A DNA stretch of 64,000 nucleotides, from the NCBI RefSeq assembly GCF_918797505.1, contig NC_092793.1:45868243-45932242 (forward strand). Direction: 5' to 3'. The notes under the pieces are model-generated. The model was not told the origin of the DNA. It made no database searches and worked only from the letters and a program-made list of their open reading frames with translations. Of the stretch, positions 11,466 to 24,340 are shown in pieces (positions within the stretch are counted from its first letter, which is position 1; every line of letters starts with the position of its first letter). Position numbers and translations under genes: made by a program. Source of the DNA: Bemisia tabaci. Lineage: Eukaryota; Arthropoda; Insecta; Hemiptera; Aleyrodidae.

Positions 11466-12950
11466 ATAATGGTTGTGAATATTATGTAAATTGTTATAGC
11501 TTTTTTTAGTATCATCAGGTCATCCAGAAGTTTTATTTGATTACAGCAGGTGCAATGTTACTAGGTAATGTAAGAATAGTTACGTTCAGGATTAATAATT
11601 ATAATTATTTTTTCTTTGAATGTAGCGCATTTTATACTTGCTATTTCAAGGGCACTGAAATATTGTATTGTCTCACATATATACATCATATCAATCTTTA
11701 ATTTATTCAATTTTACATTTTAAGGAGCCGTGCTATATGCGTTTTTCGTATATTGAGGTAACAGTGATAATATTTATTTCTGCCATGAGGTGAATGAGAG
11801 AGTCGCTTTTTGATAACTGTCACTCCAGTTTTAGGAGTAAAGTTCGATATGGTAATCATTGAAGTAATATTCGGAAAATATTTTTCTACTCTAATCCTAC
11901 TTCCTTTTTGAAATACAATATCACGATTTACGTGAACATTTTAAAGCCCTGCTCTAAGTGTCAGGATTCTTTTTGGAAATTAAAATTCAGGCACATATAC
12001 CTACATCTTTTCTTTCGGAAAAAGCACCTAATGGGAATTAAATTTACCAGAGATTAAATACCGACAAGTCAAAACTTTACACTGAAATAGATAAAATTAT
12101 AGAACCCTAGAAAATCTGCCATAATACATATGTTGTATTATGTTACTAAAATTCATGATCCCAGGCAGCTTAACAAAAAACCCTTAAAGAAGAGTATGTT
12201 CAGTTACGCAAATATCCAACACACACACGCCCACGGCCACGTCCACGGCCTCTCAACATTATATCACTTTTTGCTCGAAGGATCCTTATATTGTAGTGGT
12301 ACCCGAGTTTGCAGGTTTCTCATTCACCCCATCAAAAATTTGTTTTTCTTTTATTTTTCATATTTTATTTTTTGATTCACGTTGTTATTTTGTCATTCGT
12401 GTATTTTAATGAGAGTATATAAATGATTTACCTGTCTAGTATGTAAGATTTAATGTACCTAAATAAGTCTGCAAGTCGTTAGCACATGTGATTTTAATTA
12501 TACGTAAATGAAAAGAGTGCATTTTGTGTTGTTCATCTCACCTGCTTGCTCCTTTCTGCTGACATTCTGACTTCCTGTCTTGTTCGGGGCCGGATTTACC
12601 TACTTGCCGCCCATGGGCCGCCTGTATTTTGCCGCTCCCTTCTCATTCGTTTTGAAACATCAAGAAAAACCATCAAGTGAACGTGCCGGAGGGGGAGGAG
12701 TGCATAAGACGCGTTTACCTACTCGTGTTGGATACATTTTTTTGCGAAAGCCCTGTCAACACTACTAGCAACATTTCACGGAACTTGACGCGAAAGTTAA
12801 GTTCCGTAAACCTATCTCTGTGCGGACAAGATCCTCCATTTATAAGAAATGAACCAAAAAATTATGAAAGAACAAACATAAATGTGGTTAATAATTTTAA
12901 CTTCCGCCTCTGCGCCGCGCCGCGCCGCGCTGATCGCATCACTAACTCTC

Positions 12951-13083
12951 GTGTTTGGCGTAATGCGCGAAGTATTCCTGCAGTCTTGTAGGCGCTATGC
13001 GTTTCACGCCAATCGCTCCTGACCGCGTGACCGTGCTGTGTTTGGCGCAATGGGTGAAGTATTCATGCAGTCTTGTAGGCGCT
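12951..13083 (+). repeat. GCGTGAAGTATCC-family direct repeat, copy 3
   Basis: Two 46-bp units at 12951-12996 and 13038-13083 share GTGTTTGGCG, GAAGTATTC and TGCAGTCTTGTAGGCGCT. The sequence matches the loop and inner arm of the hairpin repeats near 6.8 and 9.65 kb and the pair at 32.98-33.07 kb, but here the units are in direct orientation. Confidence 0.6.
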
Positions 13084-15160
13084 AATATGTGTTACATGCT
13101 GACCGCCTCGCCGAGGGCTTGTCCTTTTCATCTCAAGCCCTCGTCATCATTCCTCTCTGCGCTGAGCTCCAGGCAAAATTGCGTGTTTAGTTTTTCTCTT
13201 AACTCGACTAATTAAAGATGCTGTCTCTTGTATTACCGAAAAACGACAAAATTAGAAATTACTATACTCTCAGGAAAAAGAGATTTTGTCTCCTTTTCTT
13301 AGTGATAATTTTTTTCCTGAATCCGATTTTTTTTATACCTACATTCAAAGAAATTGCAAATGGCGGAGGGAGGCTGCTAGGCGAAACAAAGCGGTAATGT
13401 GGTTATGTGCGGTTTACTGCTGTAAAATGTAACAAATTCATTTACATACTATAGAGTCATTTCGATGGTCAAAGTTCGAAACCACGAATTCCGTTTGTGA
13501 CTTATAAACTTTCTATAATACTTTATTTTTTTTTGTGGAACACTAGTCGACGTAATTTCATGAAAACCTCCTTGATTTCCACTCTCTATTAGCAGCATAC
13601 CCTTTATGAATTACAAGCTCTAAATGTGAAATGTGAAAATGTGAAAAAAATCAATCATGAATAGATGGTGATCGAATCACGTCGATCGGTTCACGTTTTA
13701 ATTTTTCGGTCGAAACGACACAGGTTTATTAATAATTTGTCGATCGATTCTCGTTTATTTTTCGATCGATTAATATCTATTCATGTGACAGAGGCCTGGC
13801 CTTCAATTAATTCGAGGGAGAGTCTATGATTTAGGGAGCTCCAAAAGTCATGTGTTCGACAAAAATAAGGGCGCTGTTCAAGTATTACGTAGAGTAAGTA
13901 AAGGGGTGGGATGTCTCCGCTTGTCTTACCAATTCTTACGAGTAGGGAGGGAAGTCAAGCGCAGTATTTTGTAACTCTCCCATTTAATAAAATGAATATA
14001 AAATAAAATAAAAATGGAATATTTTTCAACAAAAGGTCATATTTTTGGCAACTGTTCAGACTGCTGTCTCCTTTATAACTGAAAAATTGAGAGAAGAGTG
14101 TTAGGCCAGTCTCACGTAATGCAAAGGGGAGTGGAGATGAAAGGTTGTCTCATGGATGTCCTCTAAGGGGAGGGGGGTTAAAAATTCATGCAAATCGCCA
14201 ATAATACTTGACTGGCTCTTACACGTAGGGATAAACGTGCATTTCCAATAAATTTCCGCTGATAAAGAAAAAGAAAAATGAGAAGCAAAAGGGGATGAGA
14301 GAAGGTATCGATTAAGAACGAAACATTTATTTTTCATTCTCCAGAGGCTCGACTAAAACATTCTTTGCTTCTAGCATCAATAAGAGAAATAAAATGATTT
14401 ACACACCACGGGAATCGATTAAAACTGAATCCTGGTTTGCCTTCAATTCTTAGGCATGCAACAAAGCATACATAATATGTGAACTTTCCAGGTATTTTAT
14501 CGTCAACTGTCTTCAATCTATCTCGGTTGAAATTCGCATTTGCAAAGACATGCGGCATGACTCGCATGATAACGCTTTCTGTTTGCTTTTATGCCTCTAA
14601 TAATAATTAAGGCTAACTAATATAGGTATTGTTGAAATAATCCTAACGTCTAGAACTAGAAACAACCATGGTAGCAAAAACTGCCGGAAAAACATGTCAA
14701 CGCGTGAAACTGCGAGAACGGGTTCTTCGGTTTACAACGCCGCAGATTTTTTTTTTTTTTTTTAAATGGAAAAACACGCCATGTCATTTAATCGAAAACA
14801 TCCTTGATTTTTATTTTCTGTGTGAGGAAATTCAAGCCGTAATAATTTATGTTAATTTCCTTCTAATGATTCGTAGACCTAGGGGGCTCCGATCCGCAGC
14901 CCAACCCTCGGAGACTTGTGCCCCCCCCCCCCCCCCCCCCCCAATAACCTGATGAGAATCGAGAAAGTAAGAAGAAATGTAATTCAGCAAAAGCACTGAA
15001 AGCGCAATAAAATGATTACAAGAAGAGGATTAGGACTACATTTTTCGCGACGAGGAACTAACATATTAGGCTCTTGTCATTACCAAACAAACTGTAGCAG
15101 AGGCGGAATTAGTATTATCCTAGTTTTTTCCACCATCGAAGATTTAATTTATTCTTAAAA

Positions 15161-15856
15161 AATTCTAGCTACAGCGTACTTCAGCTGTGCATTCACCACT
15201 GCAAAAATGTCGAACGAAATCGACACGCCCAGCGTGCATGGAGGCTATTTCCATTTAAATCTTCCGTCACATTCTTACGGCGCAATGATACAACTATTTG
15301 AATTCTCCGGAATGCGTGAGGTATCACGCCGCATTTGAAGGCGTTTTCAAAACAGCCAAGTTCCGATACCCGGATTATCGTTTTGCATGGTTCATATTAT
15401 TTTGTTTCCATTTCTAACCACTTCTTTATTTTTAATCATCGTAGAAAAACCACCCATTTGTAAATACAATTCTAGCTGAAGCGCACTTCAGCTATGCATT
15501 CACCACTGCAAAAATGTCAAAGGAAATCAGCAAGCTCAGCGTGCATGGAGGCTATTTCCATTTAAATCTTCCTCACATTCTTACGGCGTAATGATACAAC
15601 TATTTGAACTCTCCGGAATGCGTGAGGTATCACGCCGCATTTGAAGGCGTTTTCAAAACAGCCAAGTTCCGATATCTGAATAATCGTTTTGCATAGTTCA
15701 TAGTATTTTGTTTTCATTTCTAACCACTTGTTTATTTATAATCCTCCTATAAAAATTACCCATTTGCTGAATACAATTCTAGCTGGAGCGCACTTCAGCT
15801 ATGCATTCACCACTGCAAAAATGTCAAAGGAAATCGACAAGCCCAGCGTGCATGAA
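15161..15856 (+). repeat. 307-bp tandem repeat, about 2.3 units
   Basis: The block AATTCTAGCT starts units at 15161, 15468 and 15775, exactly 307 bp apart each time. Units share TTCAGC(T/A)(G/T)TGCATTCACC, ATGATACAACTATTTGAA and GAGGTATCACGCCGCATTTG. Units 1 and 2 are very similar along their length. Unit 3 stops after GTGCATGAAGGC, where another element begins. Confidence 0.8.
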
Positions 15857-16578
15857 GGCAGGCCCGCCACAAGGGTGGGATACTGGGTCCCTAGTACCTG
15901 GGCCCGGGCTCCGGAGGGGGCCGATGTTACCCGTGAAAAACTACTACAAATTCACATGCAACCCTTTATGTTTTGTGAGAACAAGTGAAAAATTTACCCT
16001 AAAAATTTCGCAAAAGGTGAATAGATTTTCAGAAACACGCTGGGGCACTGTAGAATTCTTCCTAAATTTTCAAAGAAGTATACTTCCTGGAAAATTTCTA
16101 TCTGTTTTCAAGATTTTCAGTACAGAGGGATATTTTTAGTAACTGCGTTTCATTTTCTTCCGTCGTCAGATGCTAAGAGTCTCCAGTCTGGGCATCCTCG
16201 ACTTCAATGGCTCATGGCTCAACTCCCTAGCCATAGACAAACGAAGGGGGAGTCCACGGGGGCCTGGCCCTCTTAGAACTGAAAATAGTATCATATGCCC
16301 CCCCCCCCCAAAAAAAAAAAAATAAAAATTTTCCAGATGTTTTGAATGCAACAATTCGCAAGTATTTTGTGCTGAAAGTAGAAAAAAAAAAAAAACATAA
16401 TTATTCCGCAGAAATTGATGGAAAAATTCTTTATGGAAGCTTCAAAATGCGTCCGATTAGTCGTATAAATTCTAAAATTTCTCGGGGGATGCCCCTCGGA
16501 CCCCCCCCCCCCCCCCGTGCTTGGGGTCCGGACCTTAAAACTGGTACCAGGGCCCGAGATGGGATGCGGCGGGCCTGC
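15857..16578. mobile_element. Inverted-repeat element truncating the 307-bp array
   Basis: Left GGCAGGCCCGCC and the inverted right end (GGCGGGCCTGC, ending at 16578) match, with further GGGCCC-type similarity inside. It contains C12 followed by a run of A at 16298 onward and C16 at 16501-16516. The 307-bp repeat does not resume after it. Confidence 0.55.
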
Positions 16579-17379
16579 AGGTAGGTAATTTTATTATTGA
16601 GCCAGGAATAGTACCCAGTATAGTTGTAGTAATAAAACGTAGTCCAATTGAAATTAAATATCAACCAATGATCGCATCTCAATGTAGGTCTTAGCGCCTA
16701 ACTTAGAATTTCCTGGAAAACTATGTTCCCAATTTTGATTGGTTCCTCCGTGTCCTTGGCTCCAACAATTTGAGCATTGAGACCACCAGAGCGGCATTTT
16801 GGCAATGCTTTGTACGAGGGGTAACTAAGGGGTACGAGGGGCACTATTACAGAGCCCAAGTGGTGGAAGCAGTGCTTTAGCAAAAAAAATGAAAAATTCA
16901 TACCTAACGAAAATCTAACTTTAAAGCATCAAAAAGTGAGTTTAAACTCCCTCTCTGCCTTAAGGCTGAGTGTAATTTTGAAACTCTAGACATACGTATT
17001 TCTTGAAATAGCAAAAACTGCACTGAGCGTCTTGAGCTCCAAGCTCCACATTTAAGGATGTCCCACTAGATCGATTCATGCATTTCAAGGGAACTTATTC
17101 AGGGTTTTTTCCCCCATTAATTAATTAATTAATTTCTTTAAATTCCATGAGTAAGATGTTAGATTAATTGAAATGCCTCAACATTATCTCGGTGAGATCA
17201 AAATTACAACAATACGTTCTCAACCCCGAAAGTTTCGAGCAAAGTTCACAAAAAAAAAGAAAAAGAAGAAGAAGAAAAATTTAAACGGTCAAATTAAATA
17301 ATCTTAAAAAATGTGGGGTTTTTGATATGAGCCACCTTAAATACGAGCGGGACTTTTGGAGCACCCTGTATACGCTGTG
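16579..17379. other. Non-coding stretch
   Basis: No gene or clear repeat seen. A short TTAA microsatellite (about 17117-17133) and an A/G-rich patch near 17250-17277 are the only notable features. Confidence 0.4.
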
Positions 17380-17766
17380 GTCACTCTGACGTCATTCTGA
17401 TTGCTAGCTGCTGGGGGCATCAGCACTAATCGGTGAAGTCTATGACGCACGACAACGTCCCAATTTTGCTCCTTCCCATTGGTTATATCAGAGACAAATT
17501 TTACTACGTCATCAAGATGGCCACCAAGATGGCGCTCTGATTATTTGCTTTTTGTTTGATGCTGTGAAAGGAATTCCTCTTTTCTCTTTGCATTTGCATT
17601 CGCCATCTTGCTTCTCTTGCGTCTCTGAAGTAAAAGCGTCAGTGTCCTTGTTAGAATTAACACCATGAATTGTGAAAATAATAAAGTTAAGTGAAATGTG
17701 TCGTCTGCAGCAACTACTATATCTTACAAACGGAAGAAATGTTTCTTTGACGGATTTTCTCCTTTG
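17380..17766 (+). promoter_or_regulatory. Promoter-like cluster with a possible 5' exon
   Basis: A full CRE palindrome TGACGTCA (17387-17394), an inverted CCAAT box (CCATTGG, 17477-17483), CAAGATGGC twice (17513-17521, 17525-17533) and its inverse CGCCATCTTG (17601-17610) lie within 225 bp. A consensus donor follows (CTTTG|GTAAGTAA, exon end 17766). These look like a transcription start plus a first, probably non-coding, exon. The target gene is unknown. Pcf11 is the next + strand gene with an unpaired 5' acceptor, but that implies an 18.5-kb intron. Confidence 0.3.
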
Positions 17767-20752
17767 GTAAGTAACTTGATTTTCGACCACGAACGTGTCG
17801 CGTTACATATTCTCAGACCATCCTCTTCTCCATCATGCTGCGTTCAGCATTTGTATTTCAAAATATCACGTTCTCCACAGTTAATACCTTAGTCTTTTCT
17901 AATATTCTGTAACTATTGAAAGCACTTACACTGTTAATAGCATGGCTCATTAAACAGAGAGCAGCAGTTACATCATTAGACTCTGTCTGCTACCATTTAA
18001 AGCACTTGCATATGTGATCTTCCCTAAGAGCTCATGCTGTTAAAGTTCTTCACATTTCCGTCTAATGGGCTGTATGATGTGTTCAACTTTACCATAGCAA
18101 AACGACCTTCTTGAGTTTATGGATTTATATACTGGTTATTCCAATTGACGCTTCAAGGTCTGCCTATCTGGAGACCGTATTGCGACCAAACGCAGTACCA
18201 GGCACAAGTCAATCCTTCATGTAGCAATATTGTTTTAAATGCCTACTAAAGGTATTCAATAATTGAGAATTTTTCAAGAGTGCCCTTTTTGAACAACTTT
18301 ATAGCCGATAGGCTGTTATCTCTATTAATTGTCTCAGGCCACAGCGAATATTATTATTAGCGGACAGATTGTCCAGAGATTGGCTATATGTAGGTTGTAT
18401 TTCTTGTTTTTATAACGTTATTCCATATCAGTGGTGAATAGTTATAATGGTGGTGCCCATGCATTATTGAATCCTTGCCCTGATGGAGCCATGGAATGAC
18501 GCGATGCAAGTAACTGATAACGCAAATCCCTTTCACCTTTGCCTCATGCGTCCTATCTATATATCATCAAAGATATTAGGTAGCGATAGTTTGCCCAGAA
18601 TAACCTCGTGTGGGGGCAGGCTAAGATACTTCTTTTAATGCCCTTTGCCCCACCCATTTTTTGGGAACAGGCTTTCAGAAATGCCCCGTACTTCCTCTCT
18701 CCTAAGCTGCCCCCTCCTTTGTTACTCTACACTTCCTACATCTGCTGACTGAAGTTTTTCATATAGGTTTTGCTCCCATCGTTTGAATAAATCTTCTGTG
18801 GTCTGAGGACGCAACAATGATCCAAAAAAACTGTCCCTTTTAATCTGTGAGAGGTTTAACTGTACTGATTTTGGAGCGGTGGTAATAAGTTTTGAAGTTT
18901 TGTTTTTTTCATGAGTTGCTTGTCAAAGAAGCATTGGGAATCAATATCATCAATCCTTGAGCTTTCCTCTTGGAAGAGTGATTGGTGCTGTTTAGGTAAT
19001 GTGTATCTGTAACTTATGTGTTACAGGTTCCATCAATAAATTAACTTCGGCTTCAGTGTAATCCAATAATCAGGAAGGGAAATAGATGAGTGAGATCAAA
19101 ATAATGGGGAGAGAATAGGTACTTAACTTTTTTAAGTTTATGCATCCTATGACTGTATTTCAATCAATCCGATCATGGAAATCATCCTCAGAAAATTTAA
19201 CTGGGGTGTCTTCGTTCTCTCCTTTTAAATATTTAGTACGAAGTTAGTATTCATTGAAATGGAGGGTGTTGTACAAAGTAAATTTGTATTTACTTTGCAA
19301 AGTTGGTACAAGTGAGCCGATTTGGTTAAAATGCAGGTCGAAGATAGGTTCAAGAGTACAATCAGTAAAAATAAACAAGAACAGGCAAACACTGTAATAA
19401 CCATTGGCATCTAGCTACGAAGTTACAAAAATATTCATTTATCCTTAGGGCTTATTTTCATAATTATTTACTCCTTATGCACCTTCTGCCTTAGGAAGGC
19501 CTTATATGGCTTTATTATAATGCAGAGATGTTTGAGGAGGCCTTTAATATAGCAGCATTAAAGTAGGATTTTTCCAAACTTAGGATAAAATTGAAGAATC
19601 TACCATTAGAAATAGAGTCTTGCGAGGGATGTATATGATTTTCCACCATGCTTGCAAATTGCAGGGGGGAAAAATCAGGAATGTTATGAACCCACGGGTA
19701 GGTTCAGACCTACCTTCAGTTAGCAAGAATCATGGAGTTATTTCCTTCATATTTTGCAACCATCACAGAGCTAATCAAACCTGGCCCTCAGTCGCAATAT
19801 GAATGCTACAACACCTTCCGAAAAAAAGGAGTAACAATGAATACGACCATGAACATGTACTTACCTGTTCAACACCTTTGACTTCGGCACTCTCTGGAAG
19901 TATGCCTAATCCATCTTATGGGGTGTAAATTAGGCACAGTCTGTGCATTTTTGTCATTTTAAGTAATATTTTATTCACATCACTATGTGGCATCAAACTT
20001 TTCATTGTAGAAATTGTTTTCGTCAGGCTTGATCAGAATTTTTCAATCAACCAAGTTATTGGGTTCAGTGGAACTTTTTTTGCGGTGGAGGTAGAATGAG
20101 GATGTGGCAAGTGTCAGGATCTCCTGTTTCGAGGTTAGAGGAGTTGACCGTTACATCATTTATTAGATGAGCTGATTGCTTTTTAAAACTCCGTTAATTT
20201 TCAATTGCCCACAGAGAAGCACAGTCGAAAATTTATTATAGTCAGCCTGAAAAGGATGTTCAATGTAATAGTCATTTTTTAGGCACGATTTGACGTAATG
20301 AAGAATGAGCTTGTTCAGTAATTTTTACTCTTGCGTTTTTTGCGAAGTATTACAGGAACCAAGGCAATTAAGTATAGAGGAGTGGCAGCATTTTACCAAA
20401 ATCGTAGGAGAGAGGGGCAAATTACCTTTCTTTTTTTTTGGGGGGGGGGGGAGGGGCGTGACAATTTACAGGGTATCTGAGTGAATAAATTAATAGCATG
20501 ATGAGGACTTAAAACGTTTATTTAAAAAATATAGTCTGTTTCTTTCCCGTGCCTCTTGGTATCCATTTTCCTCATTTTTTGGCCTTCTGAAACCCAGAAG
20601 GTGGTGGCACGCAGGGAAGTTTTCATTTCGAAGCTACAACAAGTAAATTCAGGTCTAATGAGGAATTATAGAAACTGCGATGGAGTTCGGTCTTGTCAGC
20701 GTTTCCTTGCAGTAGGCACATTACTCACCGATTAGTAGGCCCGCGTACATTT
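17767..20752. other. Non-coding stretch
   Basis: No gene recognised on either strand. The only distinctive feature is T9G12 near 20431-20451. Confidence 0.4.
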
Positions 20753-21020
20753 GGACCGTGTTAAGCAGAAAGGAACCAAGCCACCTTAGCTATTGCCAAC
20801 TTTAATTGGGCAACATAATTTAATAACATAATTAAATTACATGGAAACGGTTATGCGGATTTTTTGTGCAAATTTCTGTGAATTTCCTGCTTAGCACGAA
20901 GCAAATTCCTCCAAATTTTCAAAGGAATCCGCAAAAACGTGCTCTTGTAAAGAATTAAATTACCCAATTAAATCTGGCAACAGCAGATGTGGCTTGGTTC
21001 CATTCTGTTGAACGCGGTCC
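20753..21020 (+). mobile_element. MITE family A, copy 1 (TSD ATTT)
   Basis: Left end GGACCGTGTTAAGCAGAAAG and right end (complement GGACCGCGTTCAACAGAATG) form about 32-bp inverted repeats. ATTT flanks both sides (20749-20752, 21021-21024). The interior resembles the copy at 27237-27488 (blocks GTGCAAATTTC, GAATTAAATTACCC). Confidence 0.8.
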
Positions 21021-21024
21021 ATTT

Positions 21025-22779
21025 CTACGTCACGACTAGATCTGAAGGTGGCTGCCTCATTATTATCTTCTGCATTTTCTCCATGTAAGGTCACAGAAGT
21101 TTTCCGGAATTTTCTGAACGATATGAAATCACAGAAAATAAGCTCCAAGTTGCGTATTTTGAGCTCCATCTAAGCGCGTATCGCCAAGATAGCAGAGCAA
21201 GATGATCCTTGATCTGGCTGTGTTAGCGTGCCTTGATAACATCTGCAAGGATTTTATGGACGTTCGTGGCATAGGCATCGCTCGCAATTAGCCGAAAGAG
21301 ACAACTCGAACGCGGTGGCAATGATACTGTTAGCCGACGTCTTGGCTTCCTTAGCGATGCGCGTCTGTATGACATCTCTCACAACGCAACTTCGAACTCA
21401 CTTCAAAGTATTCTATCTCGTTAAAAAAAATCCGAGAAAATTTCTGTGAGCAACGTGTCCTCTACTCGTCAAAAACGCAAGAATGGACAAAAATTACTGA
21501 CGTAGCTCATTCCTATGGTGACGTCAAGATTTGTAGCGTCAAAGTGAAACCGTCGTCAAATTTCAAGATTCTCTCATGCACAGAAACGAGGATATTGCGT
21601 TCATCTGGTGATTTTATGACGCGCGCCTCGCGGCTCTAACCTCGGGAGGAAGCTAAGTGCTGGCAAATCTCCGCTTTAGTCGCCAAGTCCCACTAATAAG
21701 CACTTCATTCCTGCCTTTCGGCCGAACGCTCGGCTTTTCTTCTACCTAGGTCTTGATTGATGACGCTGGTCAACAGGTCGGTCCGCCAAAAAGTGGATTT
21801 TTAGCGCTGATTTGTGCGGCTTTTCTCGAAGAAATTTTTTTTTTTTTTTTTTTTTTTTATTATTAACAAGTTCTCAAGAAATGGGATTTTCTTTCTTACA
21901 CTTAATTGGGCGTTTCCAGTGAAAATTCAAGTAATCTGCTGGACATGAAAAAACCAAGGTCATTTTTGGGCAGCCAAACATATATAACAAATTATGTCGT
22001 CATGAGTTCTAATGTCAGAAATTATATTTTCGAATTTCCTCTTTGTTCTTAACAGCTGTCGAGGTTTTCCGTTCAAATTCTCCTCTCCGCCTGTAAGCAT
22101 ACCACACATGGACTGAGAGGGTCATTTGACGGGAATAACTTCGATCGAAACAGAGGGAAAATTTGATACGTATTTCACCGTTTTTACGTTTTACATAATA
22201 CCTAAGTACATGGCTTCGATTCAAGTCATCTGAAACTTTCACAGAAGGGGCCGTTTACGCTAAATCAGGCCAAGGTTTTGACCCTATCCCCTCAAATTTG
22301 AATGAAACGTGGTACACTCATTCTCCACGGCAATTTCAGCAGAAAACTGTCAATTTAAATTTTTTAAATTTTGCGTAACTTTCCTTAATAATTCGTGTTT
22401 TCTCGGGAGAAATTCGGCAATATTCGAGTGTTCATGAGGTTTTTTTTCCTTAGCATGCCTCTGCGTGGCTGGCACTTAATTGATAACTCATCTAAAGTAA
22501 GTAATAGCTTCTCGGTATCGGTAGAAACATTTAGAATAAAGCCAATCGGCGGATGCAACTTAATAAACTTCGGTGTGGGCTTGGGTTGCATCGCCAAATT
22601 TGAAGGCGAACCACTAGCGATGTTGTTTTCAAACTGTGCGGGACGCGGCGCTCCAATCGTTTTACGCCATACTTGGGGCCTGTGGCTGCTACGCGGCCGC
22701 CAGCCCCCAAAGGGAAACGTAAGGGAAAAGTAAACGTAAAAATCGCCGAACAACCATATTCAAGTTAAGTTATTTAAGA
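21025..22779. other. Non-coding stretch
   Basis: No recognised gene. It holds a full CRE palindrome (21519-21526), a long T run (about 21837-21859) and a GC-richer patch at 22590-22720 with overlapping open frames on both strands, neither recognisable. Confidence 0.4.
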
Positions 22780-23952
22780 GATGAATGGATTCAGATGCCG
22801 ACGGGTGTACGCGAAAGAAAGCGTATATATCTGTGATTGCAATGTTGTGAGCCAGTTTTAATATTTTATTTTTAATCAATGTTTTTTAGAAGCTGCACAC
22901 AGTTTTTCTGGGGGGTTTATGCGAATTTTCTTAAATGATTCCAAATAATAGTTTGACGCGACACTTTCCTGCCTTCAATCTAATCCATTTTTTGTCCGAG
23001 TTTTTGAATAATTGCGATTAAAGATACATATTTTCCCTTTAATTATCGTAAAAACCGGGCCAAGAGTCATGAATTATGACGCATAGTCGTAGTTTTGCGG
23101 CGACTTCAGGGGCCAGGGGAGGGAACGCAGTGGAGTCATCTTCGCAGTGTGCGCCTTCAATCCGGCTAGCGGCAATATGCCTACATCCGTGGTCGAATAG
23201 TTATCTCGTCACGCCTGCCATGAATGAATTTAAATATCTATGCCTGCACGCGAAGAAAAGCGTATTTATCTCCGATTGCAACGTTACACGTCACCTCTCC
23301 CGTTTTATTGTATTTTAGGGTTTTAGAAACCACACACTATTTTTCTGAAGAGTCTGAGGGAATTTTTCGGAATTATCTCTAATTAAATCGTCGATTTCGA
23401 CGCGATATGTTAGTTTGTTCTATTTTCTTTTTGTGCAAAAAAAAATTAAACATCATCCAAGTGTCTGAATCGTTACAATGAGGGAACATATTTCCATTTG
23501 GACGGAGTTAAACAGAAAGGAACCAAGCCACATCGGGATCGAACCGAGAAAAAGAGGCTTTAAGTTTAGCTCCTGCATAAGACTCAATGTAAAAGTTAAA
23601 CTTCAAGTTCAATTTCTGCAAAATTTGCTCCAACAAAAACTTTGAATTTTTGGCGATAGATAGTAGAGCAGTGGTTGAGTTCAAAACCACTCATAACTCA
23701 ATTTTTCCCGAAATGTGGGTTGGTTCCTTTCTGCTTAACTCAGTCCATTTAATCATGGTAAAAACCGGAGCAGAGGGTCAAGATTGATGACACTAGTCCT
23801 ACTTTTTTTTAGCGCAGCGATTTTAGCCGCAAAAGCTAGGGTAGCAATCGTGTCATCTTCGCAGTGTGACGCGCCTTCAGTCCAGCTAGCGGCGATATGC
23901 TTACACCCGTGGTCGAATAGTTATCTCGTTACGCCTGTCGTAAATGAACTCA
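22780..23952 (+). repeat. Tandem duplication of a roughly 440-bp unit, interrupted by MITE A copy 2
   Basis: Unit 1 (about 22780-23221) and unit 2 (about 23222-23952) share ordered blocks: GCGAA(A/G)(G/A)AAAGCGTAT, a region ending GTAAAAACCGG, CATCTTCGCAGTGTG and GGTCGAATAGTTATCTCGT. Unit 2 is longer by the 247-bp MITE plus its 4-bp target duplication and small indels. Confidence 0.7.
23500..23746 (+). mobile_element. MITE family A, copy 2 (different interior, TSD ATTT)
   Basis: Same termini (GGACGGAGTTAAACAGAAAG; right-end complement GGACTGAGTTAAGCAGAAAG) with ATTT on both sides (23496-23499, 23747-23750), but an unrelated interior. It interrupts unit 2 of a tandem duplication, and the uninterrupted unit 1 shows the empty site. 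Confidence 0.82.
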
Positions 23953-24305
23953 AATAATATCAACGGCCACTCTTACGGATTATTTCCCAACTCGACTCGC
24001 CCTTCAGTCGCATTTCCCTACCATTGACATCTACCTGGCGCCGCGCGGATGGGTCGCGAAAAAAAAACATGTCTTGCAGTCACGGGATGAAAAGTATGTA
24101 GCCTTTCCAAGTATGAAAGCCACATGAACCTTTCTTTCAATTTTTCTTACTCAGGCATAGACTATTTTACAATATCTCCAGGCAGTATGTAAATTAGGTT
24201 ATTTGCAAGTTTCAATTTCATACATACATTTTCAGTGCTGCAAATGTTGCATCGCTGTTTTTAAATTAACTTTTCTCTTGTTTTTTATTTTTATTCCTTG
24301 CTTTT

Positions 24306-24307
<2 letters not shown>

Positions 24308-24340
<33 letters not shown>
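24308..24340 (+). repeat. (GTT)11 microsatellite
   Basis: Eleven perfect GTT units. Confidence 0.95.

Larger units (their letters stand above)
10835..15160. other. Intergenic stretch, repeat-rich
   Basis: After the probable 3' UTR I see no gene. It holds hairpin-family fragments (12951-13083), a TCGATCGA-rich inverted patch (about 13645-13790), a homopolymer T run near 14747-14763 and C22 at 14921-14942. The short open frames have no recognisable domains. Confidence 0.5.

Noticed and set aside
15161..15856. CRISPR array
   Set aside because: The periodicity is a whole-unit 307-bp tandem repeat without conserved short repeats and unique spacers, in a eukaryotic setting.
22385..22753. Overlapping open frames on both strands (112 and 122 codons)
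   Set aside because: Mutually overlapping, no domain, no splice or promoter support; likely due to a local GC-rich patch.
23533..23546. tRNA B-box-like word (inverse of GGTTCGATCCCG)
   Set aside because: Lies inside a MITE and has no A box at the proper distance.
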